A stretch of DNA of 64,000 bases from Paracoccaceae bacterium (GTDB lineage: Bacteria > Pseudomonadota > Alphaproteobacteria > Rhodobacterales > Rhodobacteraceae): NCBI GenBank assembly GCA_012103375.1, contig WLWX01000001.1:1540501-1604500 (forward strand), in the 5' to 3' direction. The translations under genes were made by a program, and so were the position numbers. This document shows positions 57,290-64,000 of this stretch, piece after piece; the stretch's first letter is position 1; the number at the start of each line of letters is the position of its first letter. Below the pieces are notes generated by a model. It saw only the letters and a program-made list of their open reading frames with translations, ran no database searches and was not told the DNA's origin.

Positions 57290-60200
57290 ATGAAAATTGA
57301 CCGCAATTTCACGGGCGTGAAAACCGGTGCCTATGGCACCATCGAGTTTACCGAGACCAGTTCAGAGATTCGCAATCCGGACGGCACCATTGTCTTCAAG
57401 CTGGACAAAGTCGAAGTGCCGGCAGGGTGGAGTCAGGTCGCCTCGGACGTGATTGCTCAGAAATATTTCCGCAAGGCTGGCGTTCCCGCGCGCCTGAAGA
57501 AGGTCAAAGAAAAAGGTGTGCCGGAATTCCTGTGGCGCTCGGTCGCGGATGAGGGCGCGCTGGCCGACCTGCCCGAAGACCAGCACTATGGCGGTGAGGT
57601 CAGCGCTAAACAGGTGTTTGACCGCCTCGCCGGGGCCTGGGCCTATTGGGGTTGGAAGGGCGGCTATTTCACGACCGAGGCGGACGCCCGCGCCTATTAC
57701 GACGAAATGCGCTATATGCTGGCGACCCAGCGCGCGGCACCGAACAGCCCGCAGTGGTTCAACACCGGGCTGCACTGGGCCTATGGCATCGACGGGCCGT
57801 CGCAAGGTCACTATTACGTCGACTATAAATCCGGCAAGCTGACGAAATCCAAGTCGTCCTATGAACACCCCCAGCCGCACGCCTGCTTCATCCAATCGGT
57901 CAGCGATGATCTGGTGAACGAAGGCGGCATCATGGATCTGTGGGTGCGCGAGGCACGGCTGTTTAAGTATGGCAGCGGCACCGGCACCAATTTCTCGTCA
58001 CTGCGCGCCGAGGGCGAGCATCTGTCGGGCGGTGGCAAATCCTCGGGCCTGATGGGCTTCTTGCGTATTGGCGACCGCGCGGCGGGCGCGATCAAATCGG
58101 GCGGCACCACGCGGCGGGCCGCCAAAATGGTGATCTGCGATGCGGACCACCCGGATATCGAACAGTTCATCAACTGGAAGGTCATCGAAGAACAGAAAGT
58201 GGCGAGCATCGTCGCCGGTTCCAAGATGCACGAGGAAAAGCTGAACGCGATCTTCGCGGCGATCAAATCCTGGGACGGGCGCGAAGAGGATGCCTATGAC
58301 CCGAAGGTCAATGAAAGCCTGAAGGCGGTGATTCGGGACGCGAAAAAAGTCGCGATCCCTGAGACTTATGTGAAACGGGTGCTGGATTACGCCAAGCAGG
58401 GCCACACCAGCATCGAATTCCCGACCTATGACACGGATTGGGATTCCGAGGCGTATTCGAGCGTCTCTGGCCAGAACTCCAACAACTCGATCCGGGTGAC
58501 GGATGCGTTCCTGAAAGCCGTCGAAAACGACGACAACTGGGACCTGATCAACCGCAAGGACGGGAAAGTCGCGAAGACCATCAAGGCCCGCGACCTGTGG
58601 GAGCAGGTCGGCCACGCCGCCTGGGCCTGTGCGGATCCTGGCATCCAGTATCACGACACGGTCAATGACTGGCACACATGTAAAGCAGATGGTGAGATTC
58701 GCGGCTCAAACCCTTGTTCGGAATATATGTTCCTGGATGATACCGCGTGCAACCTGGCATCGATGAACCTGCTGACCTTCCTGAAGGACGGGGAGTTTCA
58801 GGTTGACGACTATGAACATGCGACGCGCCTGTGGACCGTGACGCTGGAGATCAGCGTGACGATGGCGCAGTTCCCCTCCAAGGAAATCGCGCAGCTGTCC
58901 TATGACTTCCGCACGCTGGGCCTTGGCTATGCCAACATCGGCGGGCTGCTGATGAACATGGGGCATTCCTATGACTCCGATGAGGGCCGCGCGCTGTGCG
59001 GTGCGCTGACCGCGATAATGACCGGCGTGGCCTATGCGACGAGTGCCGAGATGGCGGCGGAGCTCGGGACATTCCCCGGGCACAAACGCAACGCCGACCA
59101 CATGCAGCGCGTCATCCGCAACCATCGCAACGCCGCGTATGGAAAAGACAGCGGGTACGAGGCGTTGGCGACCAATCCTGTTGCATTGGATCAAGCCGGT
59201 TGCCCAGACAAAACTCTGGTCAAGCGGGCAACGAACGCCTGGGATCTGGCGCTGAAGCTGGGCAAGAAGCACGGGTATCGCAACGCGCAGACCACGGTGA
59301 TCGCGCCCACAGGAACCATCGGGTTGGTGATGGATTGCGACACCACGGGGATTGAACCGGATTTTGCGCTGGTCAAGTTCAAGAAGCTGGCCGGTGGCGG
59401 ATACTTCAAGATCATCAACCGCTCGGTCCCGCAAGCGCTTGAAAGCCTTGGCTATTCCTCGGCCGAGATTGAAGAGATCATCAGCTATGCAGTCGGTCAC
59501 GGATCCATGGGCAACGCGCCGGGGATCAACCACACCAGCCTGATCGGCCACGGCTTTGGCCCCGGAGAGATCGAGAAGATCGAGGCGGCGCTGCCGTCCG
59601 CCTTCGACATCCGCTTCGTGTTTAACCAATGGACGCTGGGCGCGGAATTCTGCACCGACGTGCTGGGCATTCCGGCGGAAAAACTGACCGATCCGTCCTT
59701 CGATCTGCTGATTCACCTTGGTTTCAAGCGCAAAGAAATCGAGGCTGCCAACGACCACGTCTGCGGCACGATGACCCTGGAAGGTGCGCCGCACCTGAAA
59801 CAGGAACACTATGCGATCTTCGATTGCGCCAATCCCTGCGGCAAGAAGGGCAAGCGGTTCCTGAGCGTCGACAGCCACATCTATATGATGGCGGCGGCGC
59901 AGTCGTTCATCTCGGGCGCGATATCCAAGACGATCAACATGCCCAATGATGCGACGATCGAGGATTGCCAGAAAGCCTATGAGCTGAGCTGGTCACTAGG
60001 CGTCAAGGCCAACGCGCTCTACCGTGACGGATCGAAGTTGTCGCAGCCGCTGGCCGCCTCGCTGGTGGAAGATGACGACGAGGCTGCCGAAGTTCTGGAA
60101 ACCGGCAGTCCGCAGGAAAAGGCTGCGGTGCTGGCCGAGAAGATCGTCGAAAAGATCATCGTCAAGGAAGTCGCTAATCGGCAGCGTGACCGCATGCCGG

Positions 60201-60958
60201 AACGCCGCCGGGGCTATACCCAGAAAGCGGTCGTCGGAGGACACAAGGTCTATCTGCGCACCGGCGAATACGCCGACGGCAACCTGGGCGAGATTTTCAT
60301 CGACATGCACAAGGAAGGCGCGGGTTTCCGCGCCATGATGAACAACTTCGCAATCGCGGTCAGCGTCGGCCTGCAATACGGTGTTCCGCTTGAAGAATTC
60401 GTCGATGCCTTCACCTTCACCCGCTTCGAACCGGCGGGCATGGTTCAGGGGAACGAGACGATCAAGAACGCGACCTCGATCCTTGACTATATCTTCCGGG
60501 AACTTGCGGTCAGCTACCTCGACCGGACCGATCTGGCCCATGTACAGCCAGAAGGCACCAGCTTTGATGAGCTTGGGCGCGGCGATGACGAGGGCAAGCG
60601 CAACTTCACCGAGGTGCCCGGCGCCGAGGGCGAAAGCCAGATTGATGTGCTGAAGAAAGTGGTGTCCACGGGCTATCTGCGCGGCCGCGCGCCGCAGGGT
60701 CTGGTCGTGCTGCAAGGCGGGCAGGCGGGGGCCGTGGCGGTCAATGCCGCCGACCCGGTCGCCGCACTGCAAACGCTGGTGCCCGAAGCGGGCGAGACTG
60801 CATTGGCGACCGGCGCCGTGCAGATCGACAACCGCACCAAGGCCAAGATGCAAGGGTACGAGGGCGACCCCTGCGGCGAATGCGGGAACTATACGCTGGT
60901 CCGGAACGGGACCTGCATGAAGTGCAACACCTGCGGCGGGACGTCGGGGTGTAGTTGA
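57290..60958 (+). CDS. nrdJ: Adenosylcobalamin-dependent (class II) ribonucleotide reductase
   Basis: 1222 residues. Makes deoxyribonucleotides with coenzyme B12 radical chemistry and no oxygen or NrdB partner. [48 protein letters not shown] (active-site Cys and Glu), and a C-terminal redox/zinc Cys set ([25 protein letters not shown]). N-terminal [10 protein letters not shown]-like PHACFIQSV is typical. AAAGGGGC site before ATG 57290. Dependence on cobalamin ties it to the cob genes at 8-14 kb. Likely NrdR-controlled. Confidence 0.97.
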   Translation: MKIDRNFTGVKTGAYGTIEFTETSSEIRNPDGTIVFKLDKVEVPAGWSQVASDVIAQKYFRKAGVPARLKKVKEKGVPEFLWRSVADEGALADLPEDQHYGGEVSAKQVFDRLAGAWAYWGWKGGYFTTEADARAYYDEMRYMLATQRAAPNSPQWFNTGLHWAYGIDGPSQGHYYVDYKSGKLTKSKSSYEHPQPHACFIQSVSDDLVNEGGIMDLWVREARLFKYGSGTGTNFSSLRAEGEHLSGGGKSSGLMGFLRIGDRAAGAIKSGGTTRRAAKMVICDADHPDIEQFINWKVIEEQKVASIVAGSKMHEEKLNAIFAAIKSWDGREEDAYDPKVNESLKAVIRDAKKVAIPETYVKRVLDYAKQGHTSIEFPTYDTDWDSEAYSSVSGQNSNNSIRVTDAFLKAVENDDNWDLINRKDGKVAKTIKARDLWEQVGHAAWACADPGIQYHDTVNDWHTCKADGEIRGSNPCSEYMFLDDTACNLASMNLLTFLKDGEFQVDDYEHATRLWTVTLEISVTMAQFPSKEIAQLSYDFRTLGLGYANIGGLLMNMGHSYDSDEGRALCGALTAIMTGVAYATSAEMAAELGTFPGHKRNADHMQRVIRNHRNAAYGKDSGYEALATNPVALDQAGCPDKTLVKRATNAWDLALKLGKKHGYRNAQTTVIAPTGTIGLVMDCDTTGIEPDFALVKFKKLAGGGYFKIINRSVPQALESLGYSSAEIEEIISYAVGHGSMGNAPGINHTSLIGHGFGPGEIEKIEAALPSAFDIRFVFNQWTLGAEFCTDVLGIPAEKLTDPSFDLLIHLGFKRKEIEAANDHVCGTMTLEGAPHLKQEHYAIFDCANPCGKKGKRFLSVDSHIYMMAAAQSFISGAISKTINMPNDATIEDCQKAYELSWSLGVKANALYRDGSKLSQPLAASLVEDDDEAAEVLETGSPQEKAAVLAEKIVEKIIVKEVANRQRDRMPERRRGYTQKAVVGGHKVYLRTGEYADGNLGEIFIDMHKEGAGFRAMMNNFAIAVSVGLQYGVPLEEFVDAFTFTRFEPAGMVQGNETIKNATSILDYIFRELAVSYLDRTDLAHVQPEGTSFDELGRGDDEGKRNFTEVPGAEGESQIDVLKKVVSTGYLRGRAPQGLVVLQGGQAGAVAVNAADPVAALQTLVPEAGETALATGAVQIDNRTKAKMQGYEGDPCGECGNYTLVRNGTCMKCNTCGGTSGCS

Positions 60959-60973
60959 TGAGGAATTGAGAGT

Positions 60974-61001
60974 GGGGGTCGGTGCGCGAACACCAACCCC
61001 C
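60974..61001 (+). terminator. Hairpin after nrdJ
   Basis: GGGGGTCGGTG pairs with CACCAACCCCC (one mismatch) 15 bases after the nrdJ stop. No T-run; likely 3' end stabilisation or partial terminator. The rest of the 212-base gap up to 61171 shows no gene. Confidence 0.5.
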
Positions 61002-61170
61002 TAAGCCCATCCTGCAATCGCATAGCACGCTGCAGGACAAGCGAAACCGGCCCAGGTGGGTCGATTACTATGAAAAGGCATGAACGGCGGAGCGGATCAA
61101 TAGCGTGCTGAGAAATACAGGATTTCCCCACCAAAACCTGGGGGTGCCTGTGGACAAAGGAACTTAGCAA

Positions 61171-61383
61171 ATGGCTAAGAAACGTATCACGGTTACGCGT
61201 GAAAGAACTACTGGCCTGAACACGCTTTTTAACGTGCCGGGTCGATGCGAGATGCCAAGAGGCAGACTTGCAGATGAAAACGAACGGGGATTGCACCCAG
61301 ACTATCACGTGCAAACGCTGCCAGATGGGCGGCGTATCCCTCGCTCAAACCCAAATGGAAGCGAAAGCTACAACTTGGGTTAG
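61171..61383 (+). CDS. Small conserved-looking protein of unknown function
   Basis: 70 residues, AAAGGA ribosome site at 61157. Basic N-terminus (MAKKRITVTRERTTG), middle CEMPRGRLADENERG, and C-terminal YHVQTLPDGRRIPRSNPNGS, NLG. The IPRSNP-GS-NLG ending suggests a real protein fold. No family is assigned. GC is clearly lower than in the neighbours (around 50%), which hints at transfer. It stands alone between nrdJ and the structured stretch. Confidence 0.6.
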   Translation: MAKKRITVTRERTTGLNTLFNVPGRCEMPRGRLADENERGLHPDYHVQTLPDGRRIPRSNPNGSESYNLG

Positions 61384-61469
61384 GTCAAGCAACGGCGCGC
61401 CTAGTGTGCCCAACTTGATAGGGGGCGGACTTCGCAGGTTCTCAAATGAAAACCCGCTCTGTCCGGCTC

Positions 61470-61617
61470 CGTTGAAACGCCCTCGGGCGTTTCAACGTAC
61501 ACGGGGTGGGTGCGCTCGCCCCTGACGCGGATCGGGCCGCTGGCAGAAACCGGGCGGTACGAGAGAATGAGCCTGATCAGCGAAACCTTGGGGGTGCCTT
61601 CGGGCGCCCCTTTTTTT
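61470..61617 (+). ncRNA. Hairpin-rich stretch ending in an intrinsic terminator (candidate sRNA or leader)
   Basis: A 13-base-pair perfect stem lies at 61470-61482 / 61485-61497, a short GC stem near 61505, and finally GGGGTGCC-TTCG-GGCGCCCC (61591-61610) followed by seven T. No open frame of note. Options: 3' UTR of the small gene at 61171, a separate small RNA, or a conditional terminator in front of the dipeptidase-like gene that begins 66 bases later. No known riboswitch consensus recognised. Confidence 0.45.
61591..61617 (+). terminator. Rho-independent terminator
   Basis: Eight-base-pair stem (one G-T pair) with a stable TTCG tetraloop, followed by TTTTTTT. The best intrinsic terminator I found in the window. 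Confidence 0.9.
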
Positions 61618-61682
61618 GTTGAATTCTCTTGTGTTTCGACCGTCCAGGCGCAGACTGTCGCTGCAACAGGATTGGGCGTGCA

Positions 61683-62765
61683 ATGCAAACGACTCCGGTG
61701 ATTTTTGACGGTCATAACGACCTGCTGTTGCAGATCTCGATGGGGAATACATCCGTTGAGCAGGTGGTTGCCGGTGGCGGCCCCTCCCACGTGGACCTGC
61801 CGCGCGCCCATGCCGGTGGATTCGGGGGCGGCATGTTTGCGATATTTGTACCCGGCGATCTGGATGGCCCGGCGATGTTCGCCGCAATGGCGCAGCCTGC
61901 GTTTGACCTGCCGCTGCCCGACCCGATCCCGTGGCAGGTTGGTGCACGTGGCACGCTGCGCCAGGCAGCGATTTTGCGCGCGCTGGAACGTGCCGGGGCG
62001 GTTCGTATCTGCACGTCGGTCGATGCCATTGAGGCGACGCTGGCCGACCCAACCGGCCCCATGGCGGCTGTGATGCACATCGAAGGGGCCGAGGCGATAG
62101 CCGACGACCTCGATATGCTGCACGTGCTTTACGGTGCCGGGCTACGCTCGGTCGGGCCGGTCTGGAGCCGCAACAATATCTTCGCCCAGGGTGTGCCGCT
62201 CCGGTTTCCCGGAGATCCCGATATCGGTGGCGGATTGTCCGGTGCCGGGCAGGATTTGGTGCGTGAATGCAACGCACTGGGCGTGGTTATTGATCTGTCA
62301 CATCTGAACGAGGCAGGGTTTGATGATGTGGCACGTCTGTCCGATGCGCCGCTGATCGCCACCCATTCCAACGCCCATGCCCTGTGCGATAGTCCGCGCA
62401 ATCTGACCGATCGGCAACTGGCGGCGATTCGCGACAGCGGCGGATTGGTCGGATTGAACTTCGCGGCTGCATTTCTGCGCGCAGACGGACAGATGGCAAC
62501 CGATTTCGGACCAGAGGTCATGTTGCGACATCTGGATCACCTGATCACCCACCTGGGTGAAGACGGCGTCGCGATGGGGTCGGATTTTGACGGGGCGACA
62601 GTCAGTGATCAGATCAGGGATTGCGCGGGCCTGCCCGCCCTGCGCGCCGCGATGGTCGCACATGGGTATGACGCGCCGCTGATGGAAAAGCTGTGCCAAG
62701 GCAACTGGATGCGGGTGTTGCGGCAAACCTGGAAGGACGATACCGACCATCAGGCTGCCGCCTGA
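61683..62765 (+). CDS. Membrane dipeptidase (peptidase M19) family
   Basis: 360 residues from ATG 61683 (MQTTPVIFDGHNDLL). Zinc-binding amidohydrolase fold: DGHNDLLLQ, VMHIEGAEAIAD, IATHSNAHALCDSPRNLTD and VAMGSDFDGATV give the His/Asp/Glu set. Cleaves dipeptides (often D-containing or beta-lactam-like). The start has only a weak ribosome site. It converges on ilvH with nine bases between stops. Confidence 0.9.
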   Translation: MQTTPVIFDGHNDLLLQISMGNTSVEQVVAGGGPSHVDLPRAHAGGFGGGMFAIFVPGDLDGPAMFAAMAQPAFDLPLPDPIPWQVGARGTLRQAAILRALERAGAVRICTSVDAIEATLADPTGPMAAVMHIEGAEAIADDLDMLHVLYGAGLRSVGPVWSRNNIFAQGVPLRFPGDPDIGGGLSGAGQDLVRECNALGVVIDLSHLNEAGFDDVARLSDAPLIATHSNAHALCDSPRNLTDRQLAAIRDSGGLVGLNFAAAFLRADGQMATDFGPEVMLRHLDHLITHLGEDGVAMGSDFDGATVSDQIRDCAGLPALRAAMVAHGYDAPLMEKLCQGNWMRVLRQTWKDDTDHQAAA

Positions 62766-62774
62766 CGGGACTGA

Positions 62775-63338
62775 CTATTCCGCCCCGCGTGCCAGTGCCG
62801 CCACCCCGGTCCGCGCCACTTCGACCAGCCCCTGCGGGCGCATCAGATCGGCGAAGGCGTCGATTTTTTCGGGCGTGCCGGTGATTTCGAAGACGAAAGA
62901 GGCGAGCGTCGAATCGACCACATTGGCACGGAAGATATCGGCCAGGCGCAAGGCCTCGACCCGTTTGTCACCGTCCCCGGCGACCTTGAACAGCGCCAGT
63001 TCGCGTTCGACGCTGGGGCCTTCGACGGTCAGGTCGTGCACCTCATGCACCGGAACGATCCTGCCCAGCTGCGCCTTGATCTGTTCGATTACCTGCGGCG
63101 TCCCGGTGGTCACAACCGTGATCCGGCTGCGGTGCCCGGTGTGGTCAATCTCGGCCACCGTCAGGCTTTCGATGTTATAGCCCCGTCCAGAAAATAGCCC
63201 GATGACACGGGCCAGCACGCCCGGCTCATTCTCGACAATCACCGCCAGGGTGTGGGTTTCCACAACATCGGCGTTCGGGTCCTTCAGGTCATAGGCCGAA
63301 TGCCGCGACGTGCCTTTTTTGATTTTCAATGGGGACAT
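62775..63338 (-). CDS. ilvH: Acetolactate synthase small (regulatory) subunit
   Basis: 187 residues. ACT domain THTLAVIVENEPGVLARVIGLFSGRGYNIESLTV near the N-terminus binds valine for feedback control; the rest matches IlvH (LALFKVAGDGDKRVEALRLADIFRANVVD). Follows ilvI on the minus strand. Confidence 0.95.
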   Translation of the reverse strand: MSPLKIKKGTSRHSAYDLKDPNADVVETHTLAVIVENEPGVLARVIGLFSGRGYNIESLTVAEIDHTGHRSRITVVTTGTPQVIEQIKAQLGRIVPVHEVHDLTVEGPSVERELALFKVAGDGDKRVEALRLADIFRANVVDSTLASFVFEITGTPEKIDAFADLMRPQGLVEVARTGVAALARGAE

Positions 63339-63369
63339 TGCGCCCTCTTTCTCATCTTCTTGTTGAAAA

Positions 63370-63402
63370 TATGCCGGGGGGTCTGGGGGGCTGGCCCCCC
63401 AG
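63370..63402 (-). terminator. Hairpin plus family-type motif, copy 4 (ilvI-ilvH spacer)
   Basis: On the minus strand CTGGGGGG / CCCCCCAG (63383-63402) is followed by CCCCCGGCATATTTTC, the same composite as at 28769-28809. It sits in the 115-base ilvI-ilvH gap, where it could lower ilvH expression. Confidence 0.55.
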
Positions 63403-63453
63403 CCATCGCCCCCGGCCAGGAACCGACGGATTTCATATCCGGCGGCCCCGCCC

Positions 63454-64000
63454 TCAAACCATCACCGCGCCGCTGGACCCGATGGCGTCCTGGGTCGAGG
63501 CATTCTCGCCCAGCAGCATTTTGTTGTGCGGCTCTCCGCTCGGGATCATCGGGAAGCAGTTCTCGTGCTTTTCCACCAGGCAGTCGAACAGAACCGGGCC
63601 GTCGTGGTTCACCATCTCCATGATCGCGTCGTCCAGATCGGCGGGGTCGGTGCACAGGATGCCCTTGGCCCCGAAAGCCTCGGCCAGTTTGACGAAGTCG
63701 GGCAAGGATTCGCTCCAGGAATGGGAATAACGCTCGCCATGCAGCAGTTCCTGCCATTGGCGCACCATGCCGAGGCGTTCGTTGTTCAGGATGAACTGCT
63801 TGACCGGCAGGTTGTATTGCATCGCGGTGCCCAGCTCCTGCATGTTCATCAACCACGAAGCCTCACCTGCGACATTGATGACCAGCGCGTCGGGGTGCGC
63901 CATCTGCACACCGACCGAAGCCGGGAAGCCATAGCCCATGGTGCCCAGACCGCCCGAGGTCATCCAACGCCCCGGTTCGTCAAAGCCCAGGTATTGCGCC
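63454..64000 (-). CDS. ilvI: Acetolactate synthase large subunit, C-terminal part
   Basis: About 182 codons are visible before the window edge; the N-terminal two thirds are outside. ThDP-binding segment GTMGYGFPASVGVQMAHPDALVINVAGEASWLMNMQEL, then FILNNERLGMVRQWQELLHGERYSHSW, identifies the catalytic subunit for branched-chain amino acid synthesis. In the usual family motif the ThDP Gly-Asp is GDGS; here GEAS is seen (residue after VAGE), worth checking. Confidence 0.93.
   Translation of the reverse strand, partial: AQYLGFDEPGRWMTSGGLGTMGYGFPASVGVQMAHPDALVINVAGEASWLMNMQELGTAMQYNLPVKQFILNNERLGMVRQWQELLHGERYSHSWSESLPDFVKLAEAFGAKGILCTDPADLDDAIMEMVNHDGPVLFDCLVEKHENCFPMIPSGEPHNKMLLGENASTQDAIGSSGAVMV

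Overview
The window looks like chromosome from an aerobic or facultative alphaproteobacterium of the Rhodobacteraceae (Roseobacter group). I infer this from protein style (AcnB-free core genes such as class II ribonucleotide reductase NrdJ, an Entner-Doudoroff-type zwf-pgl-pgi set, a PTS-Ntr EI with GAF domain, an MttB-family methyltransferase without pyrrolysine), from the high GC, and from short 'cctccggcggg-atattttt' intergenic motifs of the kind common in that family. No single marker gene here names a species.

Layout. 1-6.8 kb: MttB-family gene (cut by the window edge), YjbR-like gene, cysS, citramalate synthase cimA, a methyltransferase and a squalene/phytoene-synthase-like gene. 7.0-13.7 kb (minus strand): cobalamin block cbiD-cobK-(alkA-like)-(esterase)-cobA-cobB-MFS. 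13.9-15.9 kb: HNH nuclease, VOC protein, and a radical SAM enzyme with an additional Cys cluster. 16-28.7 kb: carbohydrate island with zwf-pgl-pgi, a LacI-type repressor, a CUT1 sugar ABC transporter (binding protein, two permeases, ATPase), a sugar isomerase/epimerase, a Gfo/Idh oxidoreductase and a class III aminotransferase broken by an in-frame amber codon. Similar palindromes in front of zwf and between lacI and the transporter suggest one regulon linking uptake to the hexose phosphate branch. 28.8-36.3 kb: ftsB-like, anmK, tyrS, an outer-membrane-type protein, DUF3179, two cyclophilins and pgk. 36.6-45.8 kb (minus strand): ptsP-lysC, SDR, DUF1178, NUDIX, then the tightly packed Kdo operon kdsD-kdsB-kdsA-waaA. 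45.9-47.5 kb: two small tandem genes with a shared RiPP-leader-like N-terminus and a complete IS630-type element. 47.6-56.4 kb: ornithine cyclodeaminase-like, YbdK-type ligase, two tandem cupredoxins, YdcZ-like transporter, mmsA, gpt (with an internal deletion), fabI, pdxH, a double cold-shock protein, DUF192 and tRNA-Pro(TGG). 57.3-64 kb: nrdJ with a NrdR-box-like palindrome upstream, a small unknown protein followed by structured RNA-like sequence, a membrane-dipeptidase-like gene and ilvH-ilvI (cut by the edge).

Most of the window is ordinary core metabolism. The parts worth a second look are (1) the small-gene pair at 45.87-46.35 kb, whose N-termini resemble precursor leaders of ribosomally made peptides, one of them fused to an S74-type chaperone-like domain; (2) a dispersed inverted-repeat element present in three full copies and one remnant; (3) two decayed genes (gpt, aminotransferase); (4) regulatory palindromes for the sugar island and nrdJ; and (5) a hairpin-rich stretch ending in a textbook terminator at 61.4-61.6 kb. 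I found no CRISPR array, prophage, toxin-antitoxin pair or clear defence system.
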